Source of the DNA: Corynebacterium mastitidis DSM 44356
Lineage (GTDB): Bacteria; Actinomycetota; Actinomycetes; Mycobacteriales; Mycobacteriaceae
Assembly (NCBI RefSeq): GCF_000375365.1
Contig: NZ_AQXB01000002.1
Span: 186,001 to 250,000, forward strand
Length of the DNA stretch: 64,000 nt
Direction of reading: 5' to 3'
This document shows, piece by piece, positions 42,344 through 51,246 of the stretch. Within the stretch, counting starts at the first letter, position 1, and each line of letters opens with the position of its first letter. The translations under genes and the position numbers were made by a program. The notes under the pieces are model-generated. The model was not told the DNA's origin and searched no databases. It worked only from the letters and a program-made list of their open reading frames with translations.

Positions 42344-42725
42344 GATCGTGCTCACGGGCCTGCGCTGCTACGGCTACCACGGGGTGTTCCCCGAGGAAAG
42401 ACGCGAGGGCCAGGAGTTCCTCGTGGACGTCACCTGCTGGGCGGACCTGCGCCCCGCGGCGCGCGGGGACGACCTCGCGCTCACCCTCAACTACGCGGAG
42501 CTGGCCGAGCTGGCGCACGAGGTGGTCACGGGGGAGCCGCGCGACCTCATCGAGACGGTGGCGGCGGAGATCGCGGAGCGCGCGATGGAGCGCTTCTGCC
42601 TGCTGCACGCGGTGGAGGTCACCGTGCACAAGCCGCAGGCCCCCATCCCCCTGGCCTTCGGGGACGTGGCGGTGGTGGCGCGCAGGTCGCGCGCGCACGC
42701 CCCGCGCGGGGGCGGGCGTGGCTAG
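42333..42725 (+). CDS. folB: Dihydroneopterin aldolase
   Basis: 130 residues from ATG 42333, with AGGAGG 7 bases upstream (decides the start over a longer frame). Motifs: [20 protein letters not shown] with the conserved Tyr/His/Glu, [24 protein letters not shown] and [14 protein letters not shown], then [14 protein letters not shown] with the active-site Lys. It cleaves dihydroneopterin to 6-hydroxymethyl-dihydropterin. Overlaps both folP (11 bases) and folK (8 bases). Confidence 0.94.
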   Translation: MADRIVLTGLRCYGYHGVFPEERREGQEFLVDVTCWADLRPAARGDDLALTLNYAELAELAHEVVTGEPRDLIETVAAEIAERAMERFCLLHAVEVTVHKPQAPIPLAFGDVAVVARRSRAHAPRGGGRG

Positions 42726-43245
42726 CGCCGGCGCGGGGACCCGGGCCGTGCTCTCGCTCGGCTCCAACATGGACGACCGCTGGGCGCTGCTGCGCATGGC
42801 CGCCCGCGAGTTTAGCGGGGAGATCGCGGCGGCCTCCCGGGTGTATTCGACACCGCCGTGGGGGGTCACGGACCAGGAGGAGTTCCTCAACGCCGTCCTG
42901 GTGGTGGAGGTTCCAGAGGAACCCCTCGCGCTGCTGCGCCGCTGCCAGGACCTGGAGCGCGCCGCGCATCGGGTGCGGCGGCGGCGCTGGGGGCCGCGTA
43001 CCCTCGACGTGGACGTGGTGCAGGCGCACCGGGGCGGGGCGGAGGTGCTCTCCGAGGACCCCGTGCTCACCCTCCCGCACCCGTGGGCGCACCGGCGGGC
43101 CTTCGTGCTGGTGCCCTGGGCGGAGGCAGAGCCGGGGGCGCTGCTGCGGGGGCGCGCCGTGGAGCGGTGGATCGCGGAGCTGCCGCGCAACGAGGTGGCG
43201 CAGGTCGTCCCGGTGGGCGCCCTGGCGGAAAGCGAGGAACGGTGA
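42718..43245 (+). CDS. folK: 6-hydroxymethyl-7,8-dihydropterin pyrophosphokinase
   Basis: 175 residues from a GTG that overlaps the folB end. HPPK motifs: [35 protein letters not shown] and [14 protein letters not shown] (the Asp pair binds Mg; LDLDLL in most homologs). It transfers pyrophosphate from ATP to the pterin, making the FolP substrate. Its TGA overlaps the GTG of the next gene by 4 bases. Confidence 0.94.
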   Translation: MASAGAGTRAVLSLGSNMDDRWALLRMAAREFSGEIAAASRVYSTPPWGVTDQEEFLNAVLVVEVPEEPLALLRRCQDLERAAHRVRRRRWGPRTLDVDVVQAHRGGAEVLSEDPVLTLPHPWAHRRAFVLVPWAEAEPGALLRGRAVERWIAELPRNEVAQVVPVGALAESEER

Positions 43246-43709
43246 AGCAGACCTCCCTGAAAGCACTGATACTCACGGGGGCGTTCGTGGCCGCCCTGGC
43301 GGCCATCGCCACCTGGCGCTTCTACGGGGTGCTGGCCCCGATCCCGGTGACGGTCTCCGCCACGCTGTGGGTGCTGGCGGTGGTGTGCCTCTACCTGGCG
43401 GCCAAGGTCCGCGCCCGCCGCAAGGAGGGCAGGATCGGCCTGGACCGCAGCCAGCTCAACCCGGTGCTGGTGGCCCAGTTCATGGTGCTGGGCAAGGCCT
43501 CCGCGTGGACGGGGGCGCTGCTGGGCGGGGCCTACGCGGGCATGGCGCTGTACGTGGCGCCCAGGATAGGGCGCCTGGTCGCCGCCGGGGACGACCTCCC
43601 CGGCGTGGCGGCCTCCGCCTTGGGCGGGCTGGCCCTCGCGGCGGCCGGGGTGTTCCTGGAACGCAGTTGCCAGGTGTCGCCTCCCACCGGCCCGGAGGGC
43701 GTTAGGTAA
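43242..43709 (+). CDS. DUF3180 membrane protein (Rv3605c type)
   Basis: 155 residues from a GTG overlapping the folK stop (GTGA). Four membrane helices: about 5-25 (SLKALILTGAFVAALAAIAT), 32-53, 85-105 (KASAWTGALLGGAYAGMALY) and 120-140. The block GLDRSQLNPVLVAQFMVLGK is the conserved DUF3180 loop. It is always found after folK in actinobacteria, but its role is unknown; the position hints at a link to folate or pantothenate metabolism or just stable synteny. Confidence 0.9.
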   Translation: MKQTSLKALILTGAFVAALAAIATWRFYGVLAPIPVTVSATLWVLAVVCLYLAAKVRARRKEGRIGLDRSQLNPVLVAQFMVLGKASAWTGALLGGAYAGMALYVAPRIGRLVAAGDDLPGVAASALGGLALAAAGVFLERSCQVSPPTGPEGVR

Positions 43710-43719
43710 GTTAGACGGC

Positions 43720-44655
43720 ATGAGTACGCCGCAGTCGGACCGGAACCCGGAATCCACCCCGCGCCGTGCCGCCTCACATGGGGCGGGGCAGCGCCGCCAC
43801 CACGGCAGGGGCGGGGACGCCGGGACCGACGGCGGCCAGATCCTCCTCGCGGCGCTCGTGGCCCTGGCGCTGGTGGCCAGCGTGGTCATGCAGCTCACGG
43901 ACTCCAACGCGGCGCTGAAGTTTGCGCTCCTGGCGGCGCTGTGGGCCGCCATCATCGGCTTCTTCCTGGTCAACCGCTACCGCAGGCAGGCCCAGCGCTC
44001 CACGGAGCAGCTCGCCTACGAGCAGCGTCTGCACCGCTCCGAGCTGCGCGAGGCCCGGGCCCAGGCTGAGGCCCGGGAGGCGCGCGAGGCCCGGGAGCCG
44101 CACGCCGCCGCGGGGGGCCTGAGCGAGGAGGACGTGGCGATCCTCACGGAGATCCGCGCGGGCCTGGACGAGGTGCGCAGCAAGCTGGAGGACCTCCAGG
44201 GCCACGCCTTCGAGTACGAGCCCGCGGCCCTGCGCGCCCAGGCCTGGCGCGTGCAGGAGCTGGAGGAGCGCGCGGACGCCGTGAGCGAGCGCGCCCCGGA
44301 AAAGACGGGGCGCATCGCCGGGGCTCCCTCGGTGGACGCGGTGGCCGGGCGGCTGGGCCAGGCCGATCGCGGCGGGGACTACCCGCGCTCCATCTCCCCG
44401 GAGCTGGCCGACCTCCTGGACGGGGAGGGCGCCCACCGGGGCAGCCACCGCTCGGACGAGCAGCCGCAGGCCCCGGCCACCCCGATGGCGCGCCGCGCGA
44501 CCCCGAGCGTGGAGGACACCTCGGAGATCGCCGCCGTGGTGCCCGAGCCGGAGCGGGAGCCCGAGGGCCGGAGGGGCCGCCGCCGCGCGGACGAGCACTC
44601 CGGCGGGCTCTCTGTGGCCGAGCTGATGGCCAACATGAAGAAGGACGCGCGGTGA
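43720..44655 (+). CDS. Membrane protein with coiled coil (Rv3604c type)
   Basis: 311 residues. A short basic N-terminus is followed by two closely spaced helices (about 41-60, ILLAALVALALVASVVMQLT, and 67-86, LKFALLAALWAAIIGFFLVN) and then a long charged, heptad-like region (RSTEQLAYEQRLHRSELREA to about residue 185). The C-terminal part is Ala/Arg/Glu-rich and low in complexity, ending in GLSVAELMANMKKDAR. The layout suits an inner-membrane protein with a cytoplasmic coiled coil. Matches the gene found between the DUF3180 and DUF2520-like genes in mycobacteria. Function unknown. Confidence 0.8.
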   Translation: MSTPQSDRNPESTPRRAASHGAGQRRHHGRGGDAGTDGGQILLAALVALALVASVVMQLTDSNAALKFALLAALWAAIIGFFLVNRYRRQAQRSTEQLAYEQRLHRSELREARAQAEAREAREAREPHAAAGGLSEEDVAILTEIRAGLDEVRSKLEDLQGHAFEYEPAALRAQAWRVQELEERADAVSERAPEKTGRIAGAPSVDAVAGRLGQADRGGDYPRSISPELADLLDGEGAHRGSHRSDEQPQAPATPMARRATPSVEDTSEIAAVVPEPEREPEGRRGRRRADEHSGGLSVAELMANMKKDAR

Positions 44656-45362
44656 GGCCACCCCGCATGCGGGTAGGGGTGCTGCGCGGGGAGGAATCTG
44701 CGCACTGCGCCGCCCGGACCGTGGCGCACGGCCTGGCGGAGGCGGGGCACGAGGTGCGGGACCTGGGCGCGGCGGGGGAGGTCGCCTCGGTGCAGATGGT
44801 GCTGCTGGAGGCGGCCGAGGAGGAGCTGGCGCGGCTCGCGCTGCGGGTGGCCCCGCACGCCCGGCCCGAGCACATCGTCCTCCACGCGGTGCCGGGCGCG
44901 GACCTGGAGCCCCTGGAGCCGCTGCGCCGGGCGGGCGCCGTGGTGGGCAGCCTGGTGCCCCTGTTTCCGTGGCTCTGGGCGGTGGAGTACCGCGACGAGG
45001 TGGCCCAGACGGTGCTCGAGCTGCTGGCGGAGGAGCTCGGCGGCGAGGCGGAGCTGGTCTCCGGTTCCCGGAGGAGGGCCCTGGCCACGGCCTTGAGCTG
45101 GATGCGCTTTGCCGACGACGTCGGCAGGGAGGCACACAGGGAGCTGAGCGTGGCCCTGGAGGGGTCCGCCCACGCCACCTTGTTTAGCCTGGAGGGGGAG
45201 CACCGAGACCCCCTCGCGGAGGTTCCCGCCCTGGCGCGGCAGCGCGCCGGGATGCGGGACCCCGGACGGGCCAGGTTTTTTACGCAGCTCGCCCGCCGGG
45301 CGGCGGAGCAGGACGGAAGAGAAGACGTGGAGTTGTGGGCCATGCAGGAGGAGAAGCCATGA
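44652..45362 (+). CDS. Rossmann-like/DUF2520-type protein (Rv3603c type)
   Basis: 236 residues from GTG 44652, overlapping the previous stop by 4 bases with AAGAAGGA as ribosome site (an internal ATG at 44667 is a weaker choice). The N-terminal part (MRVGVLRGEESAHCAARTVA, LAEAGHEVRDLGAAGE) has a Rossmann-like strand-helix rhythm, but the glycine motif is poor. The C-terminal helical part (ALATALSWMRFADDVGREAH) resembles the DUF2520 helical domain of dehydrogenase-like proteins. It precedes the PanC-like gene as Rv3603c precedes panC. It may be a dehydrogenase relative that has lost cofactor binding. Confidence 0.65.
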   Translation: MRPPRMRVGVLRGEESAHCAARTVAHGLAEAGHEVRDLGAAGEVASVQMVLLEAAEEELARLALRVAPHARPEHIVLHAVPGADLEPLEPLRRAGAVVGSLVPLFPWLWAVEYRDEVAQTVLELLAEELGGEAELVSGSRRRALATALSWMRFADDVGREAHRELSVALEGSAHATLFSLEGEHRDPLAEVPALARQRAGMRDPGRARFFTQLARRAAEQDGREDVELWAMQEEKP

Positions 45363-46294
45363 CGTTCCAAAGAGGAGAGGCCACCGAGGTGGATTCGGTG
45401 GAGCAGGTTGCCACCATCGCCCGGGCCTTCCGCAAGACGGGCAAGCCCGTGGTGCTGGTGCCCCTGGGCTCCGCGATCCACGCCGGGCACATCTCGCTGG
45501 TGCGCACCGCGCGCCGGGTGCCGGGCGCGGTGGTGATCGTGGCGGTCTCGGGCGAGGTGGACCGCTCGCGCCTGGCGGTCCTGGACACGGACGTGCTGTT
45601 CCGCTACAGCGAGAAGGACCTCTACCCCCAGGGCGTGCGCACCGTGGTCTTTCCCCGGGACTGGGGCCTGGAGTTCGTGGACGACCTCGCCATCGAGCTG
45701 ACCCGGATCGTCATCCTCACCCAGATCACCCAGGCCACGGACGTGATGGTGGGGGAGAAGGACTACGAGCTGGCGGTGTGCGTGCAGACCGCCATGACGG
45801 ACTTTCACACCGGGGTGCGGGTGCACGGCGTGCCCACCGTGCGCATGCCGGACGGCCTCGCGGTGTCCCTGCGCAACGCCCGCGTGCCGGAGAAGGATCG
45901 CGCCAAGGCGCTCGCGCTCTCGGCGGCCCTCACGGCCGGGGCGCACGCCGCCGAGGACGGCGCGGAGGCGGTGCTCGCCGCCGCGCGCGCCGTGCTGGAC
46001 GCCGCCGGGGTGACCCCGGAGTACCTGGCGCTGCGCTCCCTGGGCATGGGCACGCCCCCGGAGAAGGGCGACGCCAGGCTGCTGGTGGCGGCCAAGTTTG
46101 GCCCCGTGCGGCTCATCGACAACGTGGGCGTGCCGGTGGGCATCGGCTTCCGCAACCTGGAGGCCCACGCCGCCGAGGAGCGGCCGGGGGAGTCGGAGGA
46201 GCCGGAGGAGGAGCAGCCCAGCGGGCGGCACGCGCGCCCTCGGGGCGTGCGCGGGTGGCTATCGGCTACCCTTGACAGGCGTGACCAACGCTAA
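45359..46294 (+). CDS. Divergent PanC-like protein (pantoate-beta-alanine ligase family)
   Basis: 311 residues from ATG 45359, with AGGAGGAG 6 bases before it. It follows the PanC fold: [20 protein letters not shown] (HxGH motif of the nucleotidylyl transferase, here HAGH, with the usual PTMG replaced by VPLG), [20 protein letters not shown], and [19 protein letters not shown] where most PanC have SSRN. The C-terminal domain is present ([17 protein letters not shown]), plus an acidic tail. Synteny (after the DUF2520-like gene) matches panC of mycobacteria. Activity as pantothenate synthetase is uncertain because several ATP/pantoate positions differ; no panD follows. It overlaps lysS by 14 bases. 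Confidence 0.7.
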   Translation: MTFQRGEATEVDSVEQVATIARAFRKTGKPVVLVPLGSAIHAGHISLVRTARRVPGAVVIVAVSGEVDRSRLAVLDTDVLFRYSEKDLYPQGVRTVVFPRDWGLEFVDDLAIELTRIVILTQITQATDVMVGEKDYELAVCVQTAMTDFHTGVRVHGVPTVRMPDGLAVSLRNARVPEKDRAKALALSAALTAGAHAAEDGAEAVLAAARAVLDAAGVTPEYLALRSLGMGTPPEKGDARLLVAAKFGPVRLIDNVGVPVGIGFRNLEAHAAEERPGESEEPEEEQPSGRHARPRGVRGWLSATLDRRDQR

Positions 46295-47852
46295 GGACAA
46301 CAAGGATCAGGCAGACCTTCCCGAGCAGCTACGCATCCGCCGCGAGAAGCGCGAGCGTCTGCTCTCCCAGGGGGTAGACCCCTACCCGGTGGAGGTGGAT
46401 CGCACCACCTCCATCCGGGACCTCCGATCCCGGTACCTCGTGGCGCAGGACGCCGCGCAGGAGGCGCCCGAGGGCGTGACGGTGCTGACCCCCGGCCAGG
46501 AGACGGAGGCCGAGGTGGCCGTGGCGGGCCGCCTGATGTTCATGCGCAACACGGGCAAGCTCTGCTTTGCCACGCTCCAGGAGGGCGACGGCACCCAGAT
46601 TCAGGCCATGCTCTCCCTCGCGGAGGTGGGGCAGGACTCCCTCGACGCCTGGAAGTCCGACGCGGACCTCGGGGACTTCGTCTCCGTGCGGGGCCGCGTG
46701 GTGGCCTCGCGGCGCGGCGAGCTGTCCGTCATGGCGACCTCCTGGGCGATGGCCGCCAAGGCGCTGCGCCCGCTGCCGGTCTCGTTCGCGGAGATGGCGG
46801 AGGATACCCGCGTGCGCCACCGCTACACGGATCTCATCATGCGGGAGCAGGCGCGCACGAACGCCCTGACCCGGATCAAGGTGATGCGCGCGCTGCGCCG
46901 CTTCCTGGAGGGGCAGGGCTTCCTCGAGGTGGAAACGCCCATGCTGCAGACCCTCCACGGGGGCGCGGCGGCGCGTCCCTTTATCACCCATTCCAACGCC
47001 CTGGACATCGACCTCTACCTGCGCATCGCCCCGGAGCTGTACCTCAAGCGCTGCGTGGTGGGCGGCATGGAGCGGGTGTTCGAGGTCAACCGCAACTTCC
47101 GCAACGAGGGAGTGGACTCCTCCCACAGCCCGGAGTTCGGGATGTTGGAGACCTACCAGGCCTACGGCACCTACGAGGACGGCGCCCGGCTGACCCGCGA
47201 GCTGATCCAGGCCGTGGCGATGGAGGTCTTTGGCTCCACCACCGTCACGCTGGCGGACGGCACCGAGTACGACCTCGGCGGGCAGTGGCGCGAGATGGAG
47301 ATGTACCCCTCGCTCAACGAGGCCCTGGCGCGCAAGCACCCGGGGCAGCCCGAGGTGACCGTGGATTCCACGGTGGAGGAGCTGCGCGCGCTGGCCGACG
47401 CCATCGGCCTGGAGTGGCCGGAGAAGGGCGGCTGGGGCCACGGCAAGTTCGTGGAGGAGATCTGGGAGCACCTGTGCTCCGATCAGCTCCACGGCCCGGT
47501 GTTCGTGAAGAACTTCCCCGTGGAGACCTCCCCGCTGACCCGCGATCACCGCTCCCAGCCCCGGGTCACGGAGAAGTGGGACCTCTACGTGCGTGGCTTC
47601 GAGCTGGCCACCGGCTACTCCGAGCTGGTGGACCCGGTGATCCAGCGCGCCCGCTTCGAGGACCAGGCGCGCCTGGCCGCCGGGGGCGACGACGAGGCGA
47701 TGGTGCTGGACGAGGACTTCCTCCGCGCGATGGAGCAGGGCATGCCGCCCACCTCCGGCACGGGCATGGGCATCGACCGCCTACTCATGGCGCTCACCGG
47801 GCTGGGCATCAGGGAGACGGTGCTCTTCCCGATGGTCAAGCCGGAGGCGTAG
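46281..47852 (+). CDS. lysS: Lysyl-tRNA synthetase, class II
   Basis: 523 residues from GTG 46281, which lies inside the panC-like end. N-terminal OB-fold anticodon-binding domain (about 60-170, [20 protein letters not shown]). Catalytic motifs: motif 1 [10 protein letters not shown], motif 2 [20 protein letters not shown] and motif 3 [15 protein letters not shown]. It attaches lysine to tRNA-Lys. In mycobacteria lsr2 and then clpC follow; here a three-gene export module separates lysS from clpC. The transcript ends in a long perfect hairpin. Confidence 0.96.
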   Translation: MTNAKDNKDQADLPEQLRIRREKRERLLSQGVDPYPVEVDRTTSIRDLRSRYLVAQDAAQEAPEGVTVLTPGQETEAEVAVAGRLMFMRNTGKLCFATLQEGDGTQIQAMLSLAEVGQDSLDAWKSDADLGDFVSVRGRVVASRRGELSVMATSWAMAAKALRPLPVSFAEMAEDTRVRHRYTDLIMREQARTNALTRIKVMRALRRFLEGQGFLEVETPMLQTLHGGAAARPFITHSNALDIDLYLRIAPELYLKRCVVGGMERVFEVNRNFRNEGVDSSHSPEFGMLETYQAYGTYEDGARLTRELIQAVAMEVFGSTTVTLADGTEYDLGGQWREMEMYPSLNEALARKHPGQPEVTVDSTVEELRALADAIGLEWPEKGGWGHGKFVEEIWEHLCSDQLHGPVFVKNFPVETSPLTRDHRSQPRVTEKWDLYVRGFELATGYSELVDPVIQRARFEDQARLAAGGDDEAMVLDEDFLRAMEQGMPPTSGTGMGIDRLLMALTGLGIRETVLFPMVKPEA

Positions 47853-47865
47853 CAACCCCGGGCGG

Positions 47866-47922
47866 ATCGACGCCCTCCCTCCCGCACGGCATCTGCGCAC
47901 GTGCGGGAGGGAGGGCGTCGAT
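47866..47922. terminator. Very long perfect hairpin between convergent lysS and membrane gene
   Basis: A perfect 22-bp inverted repeat, arms 47866-47887 and 47901-47922, with a 13-base loop. Each arm holds CGCCCTCCCTCCCGCAC or its complement. No T-run follows on either side. It starts 14 bases after the lysS stop and ends 12 bases before the end of the minus-strand gene. Confidence 0.75.
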
Positions 47923-47934
47923 CGTGCTCAGGGG

Positions 47935-48975
47935 CTAGCGCTGGCGCCTGCCCACGGCGAGGCACAGCAGGCCGAGGGCCGTCCAGGCGGTCAGTGTCCA
48001 CCAGGCGTGGGCTGTGCCGGCCTCGGGGAAGTAGCTGAGGGTGCGCAGGAGTTCCTGGGTGGCGCCGGGGACGAGGCAGCGTCCGATCGCGTCGAAGTGC
48101 CAGGGCAGGAACTCCAGGGGCAGCGTGGCCCCGGAGAGGGGGTTGCCGAGGAACATGGTGATGACGGCGCCGAGGCCTATGCCGGGGAAGCCCAGGAGGC
48201 CGTGCAGGCCCGTGACCAGGGCGGCCGTGGCGCCGATGCCGAGCGCGAGGGCGCCCCAGAGCGGCGCGCTCGCCGTGGGGAGGAAGCCGAACCAGGCGTG
48301 CAGGATCGGCAGGAGGGCGCTGGCGGCCAGCGCCGAGTAGGCCAGGATCGCGGCGAGGCGGGGGCCGCGCCCGCGCACCTTGAGGGAGATGAGCACGCCG
48401 CCGATGATGCCGCCGAGCGTGAGGGGCAAGGCCGCCACGGCCAGCCCGCTGCCCTGGGGGTCGTCCTCGGGGAGCGGGGCGACCTCGGTCACGGTGGGGC
48501 CCTCGAGGCTCTGCTGAAGGAGGCGGCTCAGGGCCTGGGGCTCGGTCACGCTGCCGGAGGCGAGGGCGGCGCCGATGCGCTGCTTGTGCAGGGCGGTGCC
48601 CGCCGTGTCCATCATGGTGGCCACGGAGTTGTTCGCGGCGGGGGCGGTGAGCACTTCCACGGGGGCGGCGGGGTCCTGTGGGATGAGGAACGCGCCGTAG
48701 GCCTCGCGGCGGGCGATGAGGCCTTCTGCCTCCTCCCGCGAATCCGCGCGGGCGAGGTCAAAGGGTGCGTCCTGCTGCCGCATGGATTGGGCGAGGGCGT
48801 CGTAGGCGGGCTCGCTGGCGACCACGCTGACGCGGAGGTTCTTGGGGGTGGAGGTGAAGGAGGGCCAGGCGAAGGCCAGCAGGGCCAGGGTGATGGCGAG
48901 GGCGGCGGCCAGGGCGACGAGCAGCGCCCTGCTCCAGGCGGGCTTGTCCTCGGGGTGAGGGTTCTGGTGGGGCAT
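47935..48975 (-). CDS. ABC-2/YhgE-like membrane protein
   Basis: 346 residues from ATG 48975 with AGAAAGG before it. One N-terminal helix (about 16-36), then about 130 residues outside the membrane (LRVSVVASEPAYDALAQSM, EAEGLIARREAYGAFLIPQD, the pattern of YhgE/Pip and ABC-2 permease ectodomains), then five or six helices at the C-terminus (LAVAALPLTLGGIIGGVLIS to WTLTAWTALGLLCLAVG). No ATPase gene is next to it. It is divergent from a TetR regulator with palindromes between, so it is most likely an inducible export or membrane-stress protein. Confidence 0.75.
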   Translation of the reverse strand: MPHQNPHPEDKPAWSRALLVALAAALAITLALLAFAWPSFTSTPKNLRVSVVASEPAYDALAQSMRQQDAPFDLARADSREEAEGLIARREAYGAFLIPQDPAAPVEVLTAPAANNSVATMMDTAGTALHKQRIGAALASGSVTEPQALSRLLQQSLEGPTVTEVAPLPEDDPQGSGLAVAALPLTLGGIIGGVLISLKVRGRGPRLAAILAYSALAASALLPILHAWFGFLPTASAPLWGALALGIGATAALVTGLHGLLGFPGIGLGAVITMFLGNPLSGATLPLEFLPWHFDAIGRCLVPGATQELLRTLSYFPEAGTAHAWWTLTAWTALGLLCLAVGRRQR

Positions 48976-48990
48976 GGTGCGCACCTTTCT

Positions 48991-49012
48991 AAAAAGAATG
49001 TTCATTCTTTTT
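48991..49012. promoter_or_regulatory. 22-bp palindromic operator before YhgE-like gene
   Basis: AAAAAGAATG-TT-CATTCTTTTT, a perfect dyad 15 bases from the YhgE-like ATG on its 5' side. The size and symmetry are typical for a TetR-family dimer site; the tetR gene is divergent. Confidence 0.7.
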
Positions 49013-49037
49013 GTGATGGTGCTCCGGCCTTGGGCGC

Positions 49038-49067
49038 TTGTCAAGCGGAACGTTCGCTTTTTATGGT
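49038..49067 (+). promoter_or_regulatory. tetR promoter with internal dyad
   Basis: -35 TTGTCA (49038-49043), 18-base spacer, -10 TATGGT (49062-49067), then 6 bases to the ATG at 49074, so the transcript is leaderless. The spacer holds AAGCGGAACGTTCGCTT (49043-49059), an imperfect dyad around AACGTT that could be a second operator for autorepression. Confidence 0.6.
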
Positions 49068-49073
49068 TGAGGC

Positions 49074-49649
49074 ATGCCGAAAATCAGCGAGGAGCGCCGC
49101 CAACTGCGCCGCCAGTGCGTGATCGACGCCGCCGTGAAGGTGCTGCAGGAGCGGGGCTTCGCGGGGGCCTCGATGGCGGAGATCATCGCGGCCTCCGGCA
49201 TGTCCGCCGGGGCGATCTACGGCTACTTCCCCGGCAAGAAGGAGCTCTTCCAGGCCGCCGCGCACCAGGTGCTGGGGCAGCGGCTGAGCGTGCTCGAGCG
49301 CACCCCCACGGGCGAGGTGCCTCCCCCCGAGGAGGCGCTGGACGCTTTCTTCGCGGTGCTGCGGGAGGGGGAGGAGGGATCGAGGATGATCGTGCAGATG
49401 TGGGGGCAGGCCGTCCACGACGCGGACATGCGGGCGGTGGCGAGCGAGGTGATCGGCGGGGCCCGCGAGGCGGTGCAGGGCTACCTGGAGGCCTGGTACG
49501 CCCAGGAGGGTGCGCCCGACCCGGCGGATCGCGCGCGGGAGGGCACGGGCCTGGTGCTGGCCCTGGCCCAGGGATCATTGGTTCAGTCCGCCCTGCTGGG
49601 TGAACCCCTGTTCCATTTGGAGAACGGGCTGAGCAGAATGCTAAGGTAA
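49074..49649 (+). CDS. TetR-family transcriptional regulator
   Basis: 191 residues. N-terminal helix-turn-helix of the family: IDAAVKVLQERGFAGASMAE, IIAASGMSAGAIYGYFPGKK then ELF. The C-terminal ligand domain (about 60-191) is helical and unrelated to well-known members. It probably represses the divergent YhgE-like gene and the MFS exporter gene 41 bases downstream, using the palindromes in the divergent region. Leaderless start. Confidence 0.93.
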   Translation: MPKISEERRQLRRQCVIDAAVKVLQERGFAGASMAEIIAASGMSAGAIYGYFPGKKELFQAAAHQVLGQRLSVLERTPTGEVPPPEEALDAFFAVLREGEEGSRMIVQMWGQAVHDADMRAVASEVIGGAREAVQGYLEAWYAQEGAPDPADRAREGTGLVLALAQGSLVQSALLGEPLFHLENGLSRMLR

Positions 49650-49690
49650 CGACTCTCTTTTGTGTTAAAAGTGGAAAGGCCTCTTTTTTT

Positions 49691-51160
49691 ATGTCTGACA
49701 ATGAGCCTTCCGCTCCTCTAGATTCCCCTTCTGAGGACGTGAAGATCCCAGGTTCCGTGATCGTCGTTCTGGTGGTGCTCGTCTTTGCCGCCATGATGAT
49801 GTTCCTCAATGAAACGATCCTCTCCGTGGCGCTGCCCGCCATCATGGCGGACTTCGGCATCGAGACGGACAAGGCCCAGTGGCTCACCACGGGCTTCATG
49901 CTCACGATGGCGATCGTGATCCCCACCACCGGCTACCTGCTGCAGCGCCTGAGCACCCGCACCATATTCGTGCTGGCGTTGAGCTCCTTCCTCGCGGGCA
50001 CGGTGGTGGCGGCCCTGGCGCCCGCCTTCGGCGTGCTGCTGGTGGGCCGCGTGCTGCAGGCCGTGGGCACCGCGCTCATTATGCCGCTGCTGATGACCGT
50101 GGCCATGACGGTGGTGCCGCCTCAGCGGCGCGGCACGGTGATGGGCACCATCTCCATCGTGATGGCGGTGGCCCCGGCGCTCGGCCCCACGGTGTCCGGG
50201 CTGATCCTCGATAAGCTCTCCTGGCACTGGCTCTTCTGGGTCATGGTGCCCCTGGTGGCGGTGGTCCTGGCCTGCGGCATGGCGTTCCTGCGCAACATCG
50301 GGGAGACCGCCCGCACCCCGCTGGACGCCCTCTCCGTGGGCCTGTCCGCCCTGGCCTTCGGCGCGCTGATCTACGCGCTTAGCGCCGTGGGCGAGCTGCT
50401 CGACCCGCAGAGTAACGAGCGCGCCCGCGTGCTCGTCATCGGCGCGGTGGGCCTGGCGGCCCTGGCGGTATTCGTGTGGCGCCAGCGCGCGCTGATCCCC
50501 TCCGGGCGCGCCCTGCTCGACATCCGGGTGTTCGCCCTGCGGGACTTCACCGTCCCGGTGCTCGTGTTGCTCATGGTCTTTGGCGCGCTGCTGGGCGCGG
50601 TGACCGTCCTGCCGATCTACCTGCAGACCTCCCTGGACTTCACGGAAAAGGTCACCGGCTTCATCCTGCTGCCGGGCGGCCTGCTCAACGGCCTGCTCGC
50701 GCCGTTCGTGGGCCGGGCTTTCGACCGGGTGGGGCCGCGCCCGCTGCTGATCCCCGGCGCAATGCTGCTGGTCGGGTCGCTGGCCGCGCTGTCCACGGTG
50801 GACGAGTCCACCACGCTGCTCACGGTGATGCTCATGCACATCTGCTTCTCGCTGTCGCTGGGCCTGTCCATCACCCCGCTGATGACCACCGCCCTGGGGG
50901 CGGTGCCCGCGCGGCTGTACGGGCACGGCTCGGCGGCGCTGAACACCCTCCAGCAGCTCGCCGGGGCCATGGGCACGGCGCTGCTCATGGCCATCCTGGG
51001 CCGGGGAACGCAGGTGGCGATCTCCCAGGGGAACGCCCTGGAGGCCGCCACGGCGCACGGTACCCACCGCGCCTTCCTGCTGGCCACGGGCTTTGCGGTG
51101 GCGGCGCTGGTGGTGTCCTTCTTCGTGCGCCGGGTGAGCACGGAGGGCGCGCCGCACTAG
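49691..51160 (+). CDS. MFS multidrug exporter, DHA2 (EmrB/QacA) family
   Basis: 489 residues with 14 membrane helices. Motif A-like region YLLQRLSTRTIFVLALSSFL, motif C-like GPTVSGLILDKLSWHWLFWV (DHA2 antiporter signature) and FLNETILSVALPAIMADFGI at helix 1, the family's typical ETI/ALPAI block. It should export drugs or toxic compounds with proton exchange. GAAAGG lies 12 bases before the ATG. It follows tetR by 41 bases and ends at a strong terminator. Confidence 0.93.
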   Translation: MSDNEPSAPLDSPSEDVKIPGSVIVVLVVLVFAAMMMFLNETILSVALPAIMADFGIETDKAQWLTTGFMLTMAIVIPTTGYLLQRLSTRTIFVLALSSFLAGTVVAALAPAFGVLLVGRVLQAVGTALIMPLLMTVAMTVVPPQRRGTVMGTISIVMAVAPALGPTVSGLILDKLSWHWLFWVMVPLVAVVLACGMAFLRNIGETARTPLDALSVGLSALAFGALIYALSAVGELLDPQSNERARVLVIGAVGLAALAVFVWRQRALIPSGRALLDIRVFALRDFTVPVLVLLMVFGALLGAVTVLPIYLQTSLDFTEKVTGFILLPGGLLNGLLAPFVGRAFDRVGPRPLLIPGAMLLVGSLAALSTVDESTTLLTVMLMHICFSLSLGLSITPLMTTALGAVPARLYGHGSAALNTLQQLAGAMGTALLMAILGRGTQVAISQGNALEAATAHGTHRAFLLATGFAVAALVVSFFVRRVSTEGAPH

Positions 51161-51216
51161 CGGGTGCCGGGCGATTCGCCGGGGGGCGTGGCGTTTTTTG
51201 GGGGTGCCAGGGGAGA

Positions 51217-51246
51217 GGGGCCGCGCGGGGTGCGCGGCCCCTTTTT
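51217..51246 (+). terminator. Terminator after MFS exporter gene
   Basis: GGGGCCGCGC (51217-51226) and GCGCGGCCCC (51232-51241) pair perfectly around GGGGT, followed by TTTTT. Confidence 0.9.
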
